A stretch of DNA of 64,000 nucleotides from Brachyspira intermedia PWS/A (GTDB taxonomy: Bacteria > Spirochaetota > Brachyspiria > Brachyspirales > Brachyspiraceae), in contig NC_017243.1 of assembly GCF_000223215.1 (NCBI RefSeq), positions 2,914,001-2,978,000 of the forward strand. The letters are read 5' to 3'. The position numbers and the translations under genes are program-made. Under the pieces are notes generated by a model, which made no database searches, had not been told where the DNA came from, and worked only from the letters and a program-made list of their open reading frames with translations. Below, piece after piece: positions 27,951 to 37,216 of this stretch; position 1 is the stretch's first letter; every line of letters starts with the position of its first letter.

Positions 27951-28484
27951 TTATGAATATTTTTCTAAGAAAGTATCTAGTATTTTTCTAAAAAATATTG
28001 CACTAAATGCTAAATATTCTATTTTACTTTTAGCATTAATAACACATAAAACTGTTATAGTAATAACATTTGCAAATAAAAAAAGTGTGAATAGCAAACT
28101 TTTTTTATCCTCTTTCATTATTCTGTAGAATTTCTTAATTTCATTCTTTGTATTTGGTATAATACCTGTAAATATAGCCAATATAGCATATAGCAAAGAA
28201 ACTCTCATAAATATAGTATTAAAAAAAGCTTTTGCCGTATAATATTTTATAAAGAAACTATTTTTTATATATGTTGTCAAGTTCTCTTTCTTTTCTTCTT
28301 TTGATATATTTTTTAAATAAGTTGTTTCTAAATAATTTTTTATATTTATTTCTACTTCTTTTGCAAATCCTATATTTGTATCTCTGTAAGAAAATAATAT
28401 TATAAGAGCAGGAGGTATTATAATAGGTGAAAACAAAAATATTGCAAAAATTATTATAGATTTTGCAGATTCTTTTTTACTCAT
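27951..28484 (-). CDS. Small membrane protein of a local paralogous family
   Basis: The product has about 177 residues from the ATG at 28484 (MSKKESAKS), which has AAGG 7 bases upstream; the longer frame to 28529 lacks one. The first helix IIIFAIFLFSPIIIPPALIIL is followed by a soluble segment of about 70 residues (YLETTYLKNISKEEKKENL), then helices VSLLYAILAIFTGII and LLFTLFLFANVITITVLCV, and a final EYLAFSAIFFRKIL. The IPPA segment and EYLAFS end are shared with the genes at 28935 and 30247. A conserved upstream block with TTGACA and TAAAAT lies near 28650. Function unknown. Confidence 0.6.
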   Translation of the reverse strand: MSKKESAKSIIIFAIFLFSPIIIPPALIILFSYRDTNIGFAKEVEINIKNYLETTYLKNISKEEKKENLTTYIKNSFFIKYYTAKAFFNTIFMRVSLLYAILAIFTGIIPNTKNEIKKFYRIMKEDKKSLLFTLFLFANVITITVLCVINAKSKIEYLAFSAIFFRKILDTFLEKYS

Positions 28485-28639
28485 TTTTAAGCCTTTATAG
28501 ATATAATGATTAGAAAAATATAAAGACAATACTTTTTTATTATAAAAAAGATTTTTATATAGGCAATAAAACTGTATTGTGTAAATTAATAAATGTCTAA
28601 TTAAATAGACTTTTATTTTTCATAATCCTAAATATATTT

Positions 28640-28710
28640 TATTATATATGCTTTTTTTGTCAATACGGTATAGATGTTTATTGGAATTAGTTTATTGTAA
28701 GCGTAAAATT
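28640..28710. repeat. Conserved upstream block, copy 1 (promoter-bearing repeat)
   Basis: TTTTTTTGTCAATACGGTAT, then AGATGTTTATTGGAATTAG and TTTATTGTAAGCGTAAAAT. The same block occurs at 29537-29604, and partly at 30885-30922. Each copy is placed before a minus-strand gene of the membrane family. On the minus strand it supplies TTGACA, and here TAAAAT follows after 17 bases. The stretch 28711-28934 holds AT-rich sequence and a short GC-richer piece near 28825 (GAAGTCCGCAGAGCGTATG), with no gene. Confidence 0.55.
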
Positions 28711-28934
28711 AAACTATTAAGCAAAAAATTTTTAACTTTGTCAATTTTTTTATTATTATTTTATCACTGTACATTAAACGAAACTGTCAATATAATTATT
28801 TTATTAGTATTTTTGCAACTTTGACGAAGTCCGCAGAGCGTATGTGGCAAAAAAAGTTGATAATAATTATATAATATGCAGTAGTCGGGAAAATGAAATC
28901 GTTTCGGTAATATATTTTTAGAATACTAATAAAT

Positions 28935-29485
28935 TTATGATATTTTCCTAATGATAATACAGGCTATAAAACCGAAAATCACTCCGCTAAAAGCTAAATA
29001 TTCTCTATTACTTTCCATATATATTGCTATTACTATTAAAACGAATGCTATTAATGCCAGAGTAATAAACACTACTAATATTGTTGTTATAGTCTCTCTA
29101 ATATCTTCTTTTATTTTTATATCTTCATGATAATATTTTTGGGCTATAATTGCGGTAGTTGCAAGCGATAATACATAAGTCAGTGTATATACAATTAATA
29201 CTCTCACACTAGGAATTTTCAAATCCACTTTTGAGCTGCTATATTTAGATGATAAAGTTCCTTTTAATAATATTGTTATTATTTCTTGAAGTACTTCTTC
29301 TTTGTCAAAATTTGATGCATTAGTTTGTTTATTATTATCTATTATTTCTTTTTTTTCTTGTATATTTTTATCAGCCTTAGCAAAAAATGATATTGCAGTA
29401 GGAGGTATAGTACAAGATAAGAAGATATATATTATTAAAGCTATTACATTAACTTTGCTGTCATTTTTTTATTTTTAATTTTCAT
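28935..29485 (-). CDS. Small membrane protein, close paralogue of 30247-30822 (frameshift near its start)
   Basis: An uninterrupted frame with a start codon covers only 97 residues from GTG 29228. Upstream sequence, however, aligns throughout with the paralogue at 30247: IPPTAISFFAKADKNI, NNKQTNASNFDKEEVLQ and SSKYSSSKVDLKI. Adding one base to the T7 run at 29464-29470 connects this to an ATG at 29485 (MKIKNKK...), giving about 183 residues. The order is one N-terminal helix, an acidic linker of about 60 residues, two or three helices (VRVLIVYTLTYVLSLATTAII, IFVTLALIAFVLIVIAI-like) and the end EYLAFSGVIFGFIACIIIRK. The two copies are a recent tandem duplication. No known family. Confidence 0.6.
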
Positions 29486-29536
29486 TTTTATTTAACTACT
29501 CTTTAATTATCATATAAAGTTTTTCAATTCTAATGT

Positions 29537-29604
29537 ATATAGTTTTTTTGTCAATACGGTATAGATGTTTATTGGAATTAGTTTATTGTAAGCGTAAAAT
29601 AAAA
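29537..29604. repeat. Conserved upstream block, copy 2
   Basis: Matches 28640-28710 over TTTTTTTGTCAATACGGTAT through GTAAGCGTAAAAT. It lies about 50 bases before the start of the membrane protein gene at 28935-29485, with TTGACA on the minus strand. Confidence 0.55.
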
Positions 29605-29689
29605 GTATTAAAAAAAATTGCAGTAAATATAAAAAAGCAATAGAATTAATTTTATATATAAAAAACTATAATTGTTAAAATAAAAAATT

Positions 29690-30235
29690 TAGTATATACT
29701 GAAAATTTTAAAGTTTGTCATTTTTTAGTCAACTTTTTCCTGCCGCAAAAAGTGCAAATATAAAATTAGTATGAAATAATACTAATTTTGTTTTGTATGT
29801 AAGATAGATTATTAATTTAAGATAAAATATAGCCCTTTTGCTTCTTTGGGGCACCAAAAGAAGTGGGGTGCGGGGCAAAGCCCTGCATATATTTAAAATT
29901 TAAAAAAATTATTTTTGACAAAATATAGTTGTTTAGGTATATACTGAAAATTTTTAAGTTTGTCAATTTTTTTATTTAACTTTTTCCCGCCGCAAAAAGT
30001 TGCAAAAAGTGCAAGTATAAAATTAGTACTAAATAATACTAATTTTGTTTTACATGTAAGATAAAACATTAAATTCAATCTAAAATATAGCCTTTTTGCT
30101 TCTTTGTGGCAATACTTAACAGTACTTCCTTAGGTCGCAAAAGAAGTGGAGTGCGGGGCAAACCCCTGCATATATTTAAAATTTAAAAAAATTATTTTTG
30201 ACAAAATATAGTTGTTTAGGTATATATTTTTAGAA
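29690..30235. repeat. Tandemly repeated intergenic block with two copies of a 60-base palindromic element
   Basis: Two units, starting near 29690 and 29938, share TATACTGAAAATTTT, AGTTTGTCA, TTTTTCC(T/C)GCCGCAAAAAGT and TAAAATTAGTA. Each ends in the element GCTTCTTTG...AAAAGAAGTGG (29830-29887; 30090-30172), then CATATATTTAAAATTTAAAA and TTTTTGACAAAATATAG. The second element carries an insertion of about 28 bases in its loop. Short open frames here are inside the repeats and are not genes. Confidence 0.6.
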
Positions 30236-30246
30236 TGCTAATAAAT

Positions 30247-30822
30247 TTATGTTATTTTTCTAATGATAATACAGGCTATAAAACCAAAAATCACTCCGCT
30301 GAAAGCTAAATATTCTCTATTACTTTCCATATTTATTACTGTTACTATTAAAACGAATGCCATTAATGCCAGAGTAGCTAACCCTACTAATATTGTTCCT
30401 ATAGTCTCTCTAATATCTTCTTTTATTTTTATATCTTCATGATAATATTTTTGGGCTATAATTGCGGTAATTGCAAGCGATAATATATAAGTCAGTCCAT
30501 ATACAATTAATACTCTTATACCAAGAATTTTCAAATCCACTTTTGAGCCGCTATATTTAGATGATGAATTTCCTTTTAATAATAATGATGTTATTATTTT
30601 TTGAAGTACTTCTTCTTTGTCAAAATTTGATGCATTAGTTTGTTTATTATTATCTATTATTTCTTTATCATTATATATTATTTCTTTTTTTTCTTTTATA
30701 TTTTTATCAGCCATAGCAAAAAATGATATTGCAGTAGACGGTATAATTAAAGATAAGAAGAGATATAGTATAAAAACTATTACATTATCTTTGCTATCAT
30801 TTTTTTTCTTTTTAATTTTCAT
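30247..30822 (-). CDS. Small membrane protein, intact member of the local paralogous family
   Basis: The product has 191 residues: a basic start MKIKKKKNDSKDN, helix VIVFILYLFLSLIIPSTAISF, a charged linker (KNIKEKKEIIYNDKEIIDNN, NFDKEEVLQKIITSLLL), then helices IRVLIVYGLTYILSLAITAII and TLALMAFVLIVTVI, and the end EYLAFSGVIFGFIACIIIRK. It is nearly identical to the copy at 28935 from about residue 70 on, with a few substitutions and a short insertion in the linker, so the duplication is recent. It has its own copy of the conserved upstream block (30885-30922). Function unknown; no signal for secretion or toxin activity beyond being a membrane protein. Confidence 0.65.
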   Translation of the reverse strand: MKIKKKKNDSKDNVIVFILYLFLSLIIPSTAISFFAMADKNIKEKKEIIYNDKEIIDNNKQTNASNFDKEEVLQKIITSLLLKGNSSSKYSGSKVDLKILGIRVLIVYGLTYILSLAITAIIAQKYYHEDIKIKEDIRETIGTILVGLATLALMAFVLIVTVINMESNREYLAFSGVIFGFIACIIIRKIT

Positions 30823-30884
30823 TTAGCTACTCTTTAATTAAAATTATTTTTTATCATATGAAGTTTTTCAATTTTAATGTATAT

Positions 30885-30922
30885 AGTTTTTTTGTCAATA
30901 CGGTATATATGTTTATTGAATT
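30885..30922. repeat. Conserved upstream block, copy 3 (shortened)
   Basis: TTTTTTTGTCAATACGGTAT followed by ATATGTTTATTGAATTA matches the first half of copies 1 and 2. It precedes the gene at 30247-30822. From 30923 to 31193 the sequence is AT-rich with no gene I can support. Confidence 0.5.
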
Positions 30923-31193
30923 AACCACGGTGTGCAGATTTTTTTAATTTAATAAATATATAATAGCTTTAAAATAACATAGAAAAATAACTTTAATAAG
31001 AAATAAAACTTATTCATTGATTTTTTCTTAATTTCTAATACAGGCAATATATGTGTTGTATGTATCATTATTACATTTCTATATATAGAAATACTATCGT
31101 TATTACAACAAAATTTGTAAATGAGCAGCATTTTTATATTGATTTATATCTCACATAAATATATTTTTATAAAAAACAAAAAATGGAGATATT

Positions 31194-32195
31194 ATGAAAG
31201 CTATACAAATAAAAAAATATTCAAAAGAAATAGATATCAATATTGCTGATATTCCAATACCTGAAATCTCTGATAACGATGTATTAATTAAGGTAAAGGC
31301 TGCGGCAGTAAATCCTCTTGAAATGTTAATATTAACAGGTGCAGTAAGACTTATACAAGATTATAAAATGCCTTTAACATTAGGTAATGAATGTTCTGGA
31401 ATAGTTGAAAGTGTAGGCAAAAATGTAACCGGTTTTAAAACAGGAGATAAAGTTTATACTCGTTTGCCTATATCAAAAATAGGAGCTTTTGCTGAGTATG
31501 TAGCAGTGGACAGTAAGTTTATATCTCTTATGCCTAAAGATTATGATTTCGTTACATCTGCTGCAATACCTTTAACTGCCCTTACAGCATATCAAGCATT
31601 TACAGAAGAATTAGAAGCAAAATCAGGACAAACTATTTTAATAACTGGAGGTTCTGGAAGTTTTGGAGAGCTTGCCGTTCCAATTGCAAAATATTTAGGT
31701 TTAAATATTATAGTTTCTGGAAGTGAAAGATTAAAAGAACATTTTATCAATTTAGGTGCTGATAAATATATTAGTTATAATAAAGAAAATTACGCAGAAT
31801 TAGTTTCTAATGTTGATCATGTTATAGATACGCTTGGAGCAAGTGAATTTGACAAAGAATTATCTGTATTAAAAAAAGGAGGTAAACTTTTAAGTTTGAG
31901 AACTAGCCCTAATAAAAAGTTTGCTGAAGATAATAAACTTCCTTTCTTCAAAAAATTATTATTTTCTCTCGCCGGTTCCAAATATGATAAAAAAGCGATG
32001 AAGGAGCAAAAAGAATATCGTTTTATGTTTGTACGTGCTGATGGAGAACAGCTTCGTAAAATTACAAAAATTGTGGAAGATAAAAATATAAAACCTAAAA
32101 TATATTCTACTGTATTTAATATGGATAATGCATCAGAAGCTTTAAGAACAGTTCTAAAAAAACATACAGACGGAAAAATAATAATATCCATCTAA
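31194..32195 (+). CDS. NAD(P)-dependent medium-chain reductase, quinone oxidoreductase-like
   Basis: The product has 333 residues of the zinc-free quinone oxidoreductase/enoyl reductase branch of the MDR superfamily. Landmarks are VKAAAVNPLEMLILTGA, LGNECSGIVESVGKNVTGFK (the GHE-type motif with N in place of H), GDKVYTRLP and AAIPLTALTAYQAF. The Rossmann loop is TILITGGSGSFGELAVPIAKY. The catalytic zinc ligands of alcohol dehydrogenases are absent, as expected for this branch. GGAG lies 6 bases before the ATG. It is a single-gene unit. The likely reaction is reduction of a quinone, enone or aldehyde with NADPH in the cytoplasm; the substrate cannot be read from the sequence. Confidence 0.88.
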   Translation: MKAIQIKKYSKEIDINIADIPIPEISDNDVLIKVKAAAVNPLEMLILTGAVRLIQDYKMPLTLGNECSGIVESVGKNVTGFKTGDKVYTRLPISKIGAFAEYVAVDSKFISLMPKDYDFVTSAAIPLTALTAYQAFTEELEAKSGQTILITGGSGSFGELAVPIAKYLGLNIIVSGSERLKEHFINLGADKYISYNKENYAELVSNVDHVIDTLGASEFDKELSVLKKGGKLLSLRTSPNKKFAEDNKLPFFKKLLFSLAGSKYDKKAMKEQKEYRFMFVRADGEQLRKITKIVEDKNIKPKIYSTVFNMDNASEALRTVLKKHTDGKIIISI

Positions 32196-32204
32196 TTAGT
32201 TTTT

Positions 32205-32650
32205 ATTGCTTTACGCACGGTGTACAAATTTTCATAACATAATGAAAATTATAATTAAAAATAATCAAATATTTATAATTTCATTACTCGTGCGGTGAAT
32301 ATATTTTTTAACTTAAATAAATTCAGGGTGGGTGTTAAAATAACAGTGAAAAACTAAAAATAAATATGACACAAAAACATCTGTGAATTTAAAAAAACTA
32401 GAGGGTGGGCAAATGTAATTTAAGCTTTAAAACTTTATTTACATACCCCGCCCTTTATGCTTTATAATCTATTTTAGCATTTAAAATTTATTTAAACTTT
32501 TTGCTTGATTAGAAATTTCAGCACCCTCCCAAGATTTGATTAGATTAAAAAAATTATACAACGCACGTTTTGCTTAATTTAGTATATAATTTTAATTTGA
32601 TTGATAATTAGTTTATATTTATGATTTTTCTTAGCGTGCGTAAAAAGAAT
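32205..32650. repeat. Intergenic nested palindromic repeat block
   Basis: It contains CGCACGGTGTAC facing CTCGTGCGGTGAA, GGGTGGGTG and GAGGGTGGGCAAATG facing CCCCGCCCTTTA and GCACCCTCCCAAG, and CAACGCACG facing GCGTGCGT. The components are those of 25556-25900, in a different order. No gene is present. The rest, 32700-32868, is AT-rich. Confidence 0.55.
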
Positions 32651-32654
32651 AAAA

Positions 32655-32697
32655 TAAAAATGCAATCACCCAAAATTGAAGCGATTGCATTTTTTGT
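32655..32697. terminator. Bidirectional rho-independent terminator
   Basis: TGCAATC (32661-32667) pairs with GATTGCA (32683-32689), flanked by A and T runs on the two sides. It lies between the convergent reductase gene and the GmrSD pair. Confidence 0.7.
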
Positions 32698-32868
32698 TTA
32701 CTTTTTTTCATATATTCTCTTAGTTTTATTATTTTATTATATAACAGTTTTTTGTCAATACCCTACACCCCTTTATTTGATTTTTTCATAATAAATAATT
32801 TGTTTTATTACATTTAATAAAATATTAAAAATTTCAATTTGTCAAAATCAGCATCAAAAAATAACTGT

Positions 32869-35203
32869 CTAAAAATTATAATTTTGTAAATATTCTAATA
32901 CATCTGTATTTATTTTAAAACATTTTGTATCCATTGGTATTGTATTATTTTCTTTTTCATAAACTTCCACTTTATATCTATTTTCGGAAGATAATGGTTC
33001 ACCATAAATTTTAATGGTTTTATCATCTATACACATCTCTAAATACGTCTCTTCATAAGAGCACTGCTTTTTATATTCAATTTTTTTAATACCACTTAAA
33101 TTTTGTTTTAGCAAAAATAAATACAATAAATAAGAAAAGAATTCAACATGATGAGAAGACATTATGGCTTTCTCTATTAGATAAAATTTATCATACAATT
33201 TATAATTTTTATTATGTAAAATTCTTCTAAAATTATCCAATTTATAGTAATCATTTATTAATAACTCTCTCCAATCTTTTACTTCACTATTTTTTATTAT
33301 CATCAATAAAGAATTCTTTATATCATTTGAAGATATATTATCTACATTACAATATTTATATATTTCATCGAAGACATACTTTAATATAGGAATAAAATTA
33401 TCTTTTTTTAACATTCCTTTCCAATATCCCCTGCTCTTATTATAAAAATTATCTTTTCGTTCTAAAAAGAAGTAACATTCTTCTTTTTTTCCATATGTTA
33501 ATAATGCCCTTTCAAACAATCTATCTTCAATATCTTTATTAATACATTCATTACCACTCTCAGAATGAAAAATATATTCAGCTATCTTTCTGTATTTATC
33601 AAATAATTTAGTATCATATTCTTTGCTATCATTAACAGACATATCAAGCAAAAATTTTATCTGATACTTACAAAATTCATTATTTTCCATTTCTATTATT
33701 CTATTTTTCCATAATTCTTCATTTTCAGTAATAAGAGATGCCTTAATTTTTTCTTCTTCTCTCTGATAAACATCAAAACATTTTATATCTATATTCTTTA
33801 CAAAATCTAAAATATTTTCTGAATTTTTAATGAACTTATCAATAGCTTTTATATCTCTAATATAATTATCTTTACTATTATCTGTATTTTCTGTATAATT
33901 TACTATAACTCGAATTAACTCATTAAAGTTATATACAGTATTATCATCATCTAAAATTTTATCGCTATACTTTATTATATATCTATATAAAGCAGCAAAA
34001 TTAATTCTATCCATAAATGTAACATCATTATCTAATATCTTATTAATATTTTTAGAAATATCATATCGTTCATGTTTATTATACTTATCAAAACACTCTT
34101 TCATCTTTATTAAGCAATCTAAAAATATAGTTACTCCTTTTATACTTTCTTCGTTTATAACTTTTGAACAATAATAATCTTCAAAATATAGAACCTGTTT
34201 TTCTTTATTATTAAAATAGTTTTCTTCATTATCTTTATTATTTTCATTTGAATATATTCTCTCATAATATTCATTATAAAAAATGTTATGAAAGAAATTC
34301 ATTACTTTTTCATCAAATAGCTTCTCATCAAATTGATTTTTATCATCTTTACAATATGATAGAAAAAAATCAGACCAATCTGTATCTATTTTCCTTGAAA
34401 AATACTCACGTAAATTAAAACATTTATCAGCTATTTTATACTGTAATTGTGCCCCTATCTTTTCTTTATTTAAATACTGTTCCAATTTTGCTTTAAAATT
34501 TTCAAAAGCAGTTAATGGTATTCCTGTAGAATTCATTTTTATATAAATATCATCAGATAAACTCATACTCTTATCTTCTAAATCTAAAAATTGAAAAGAT
34601 ATAAGTTTATCTTTATTTTCAATTAAATTATCAAAAAATACCTTCAATATCATTAAAATCTTTAAATTGATTATTGATAACATTCATTGTATTAAGCATA
34701 GCATTTATAGTAGGATCATAATACCATAAATACATAAACCAATTTTTATTTTTTACAATATCAGAAATATCTTTATCATTATTAAAATCATTAAATAAAT
34801 CTTTATTTACTATAGTATTGCAAAAATCCAAAGAACTTGCTCTAACTTCATACTGTAGTTTAGACTTTAATATATCATTTTCTTTTAATGTAAATTTTTC
34901 TCTAAACTTTTCCATTTTATTACTTTTTTGTGCCAAATACCAATATAGTAAAAATAATGTAGTTATTCTCTGCTGTCCGTCTAATATAATATATTTATTA
35001 TCTTTTTTTACTCCGTATATAAAATCAAGCTCGCATTGTGTTTTATTTAATAATGCTTCTTTTAAATAACTAATAAAATTATTTATTACATTTTTTTCTT
35101 TATCTCCGCACATTCTTCCTTGAACATAATCTCTCTGCATTGCTGGTATTAAAATAATGGATTTATTTTCAATAATATCAATTAAACTTTTTAATTCAGT
35201 CAT
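32869..35203 (-). CDS. DUF262 (GmrS-like) restriction protein with long helical C-terminal part (frameshift)
   Basis: The N-terminal DUF262 domain has the motifs LIPAMQRDYVQGR and, near residue 75, YIILDGQQRITTLFLLYW; the family is ParB-like and acts with DUF1524 nucleases. The frame breaks near 34633-34638. It is restored by a T run one base shorter (or two longer), so GIF continues into DNLIENKDKLISFQFLDL and IYIKMNSTGIPLTAFENFK, the second DUF262 half. About 777 residues in all. I see no clear HNH motif in the remaining 500 residues. The start is ATG 35203 with GAGG 9 bases upstream, right after the stop of the DUF262/DUF1524 gene at 35205. The two genes therefore probably form one system, like the single-chain GmrSD family of type IV restriction enzymes that cut modified phage DNA. 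Confidence 0.78.
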
Positions 35204-35204
35204 A

Positions 35205-37032
35205 TTATATTTCCTCAAAATATTCTTTTATAGTTTCCTCTATTTCCTCTTGATATGCCTCTGCATCTTCATCACTCCAATGAAAAAGATTTGTTAAAGC
35301 AGAACTATAAACTTTAGTAAAAACATTTTTTGTAGCTATTGGTATAAAATAGCCTTTAGAATCTTTTTCCAAAATAGTTTTTCTTTTGAAAGGAAACCAA
35401 GCATTTTTATATGCTCTATTAGTTTCTGAATCTAATAAAGCTAAATTACCAATAGAATTTATATTACCAAAATTATCATCAAAATTAAAATAATCTTTTA
35501 CCAAGTTAAATAATTTATTAAAATCATCATTATTTTTTGACTGTTCATATTTTTTTATATATTCATCTATTTGCTTACATATTTCTTTATAATCATCATT
35601 TTCTTTATCATCTTCTTTACTTATATCAATATTAAAAAAATCTTTAATCATCTTACACCATTCATCTTTACATGTAATATCTTCTTCTGTAACTTGAGAA
35701 TGTATATGTTCTATATCCCAACTATGTTTTTTGAACTCATCAAATGGAAATTTTATTACTGACTTATTCTTAATAATGATTATTATATTAAATAAAAGCA
35801 ATATTTTTTTATAATATCTTTATCTTTATATTCTATCTTATTTAAAGTTAGTTTATTATTAGTAGTATTATTATCATATATTTTATTTTTTATATTTTTA
35901 TGTATAATATTTTTTATTGATTTTCTAAAATCATCTTTAGTTTCAGCACTATTATATTCATCTATAATATCTTTTATTGACTTTATATTAAAACACATAA
36001 TAAAACCTATTAAATGAAATAGTTCTAAATCATTATAAAAATAATTAAAAATATACATTATATTTTTTACTTCCTGCCATTTAATATCAATGATAGATTT
36101 AATATTATTTTTATTTTTATTTTTATTTTCACTATTTTCACTATTTTTAAAAAAATCATTATAATATTCATTGAATGTATATCTTATTTCTTTTTTATTA
36201 TCTAAATTATCTTTTATTATATCAAATATATATTCAATTCTATTTATATAATTTTTTTATTATCATTTATAAAATACCAAAAAGAATCATTTTGCAAAGT
36301 ATTTTCTATACTGTCCCATTCATTTGATATTTGTATTTGTTTTGCTTTAAGAAGTTCATGCTCACTTTCATCAGGCCAAGTCTTTAGAAATAAAGCTTTT
36401 ATTAATTCAGCATTAGTAAGCTCTATCTTTCCTATATTTAATCTTGAAAATATTTCATACTCTTTATCAGAATTTTTAGTATCATCATCTATTTCATACT
36501 CTTTATCAGAATTTTTAGTATCATCATCTATTTTATACCAAATGAACCCAACTTTTTTATTATTTTCATCTCTTTCTGCTTCAAGCAATTTTTTTATATT
36601 CTCTTTATCTTCTTCTTTTTTATTTTCAAAATATTCTTTTATAGTAATATATGCCTTTACCATATAATGGAAATCTATATTATCTATATTTTCAGAATTT
36701 GCATCTTTATCTATATTTTCCAAAAAATCCTTACTTTTTTCTCTGCTTTCATATGACAATTCATAAGATATAGAACTTTTTAAATATTTAAGTATCATAT
36801 AAATAGTAGTAAGTCTTTGCTGCCCATCTATAACTTTATAATAACCATTCTCTTCTTTTACTACTAAAGGCTGCAAACAGTAAAAAGTATTACTAGATTG
36901 ACAATGCTCATATAAATCTTTCAAAAGCTGTTCAACTTGTGCTTTTCTCCATTTATAGCCTCTTTGATAGCTTGGTATTTTAAATTTATATCCAGAAATA
37001 TCATTTATATAATTAATTGTTAAATCGCTCAT
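35205..37032 (-). CDS. GmrSD-like DUF262/DUF1524 restriction protein (two frameshifts)
   Basis: It starts at ATG 37032 (MSDLTINYI..., GGGG upstream). The DUF262 domain has KIPSYQRGYKWR and, near residue 85, YKVIDGQQRLTTIYMILKYL, plus EYEIFSRLNIGKIELTNAELIKA. The frame breaks at two runs of seven T (36252-36258 and 35804-35810). One added base at each joins all three parts into about 609 residues. The C-terminal part carries the DUF1524 HNH-type motif HSWDIEHIHSQ followed by GNLALLDSETNRAYKNAWFPFKR, the expected nuclease end. A directly repeated 16-residue segment (EIDDDTKNSDKEY) lies near residue 210. Single-chain GmrSD proteins restrict glucosylated or otherwise modified DNA. The frameshifts are probably sequence errors, but a real inactivation cannot be ruled out. 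Confidence 0.82.
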
Positions 37033-37216
37033 AGCATACCCCAAAAACACAAACAAAAATATATATTATTTTTTATAATATAAAGCATATAATAATGTAT
37101 TTTAATAATAATATCAATACAAATATTTTCTTAATTTATCAAAAATTTAAGGCTTAAAATGATAAAAAAATTTGTTTAACTATATGTATATAAAAATTAA
37201 TATAACGGAGTTTTAT

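Noticed and set aside
29893-30078. 61-residue minus-strand frame
   Set aside because: It lies within the tandem intergenic repeat and has no ribosome binding site.
30949-31131. 60-residue minus-strand frame
   Set aside because: AT-rich chance frame with no supporting site or family features.
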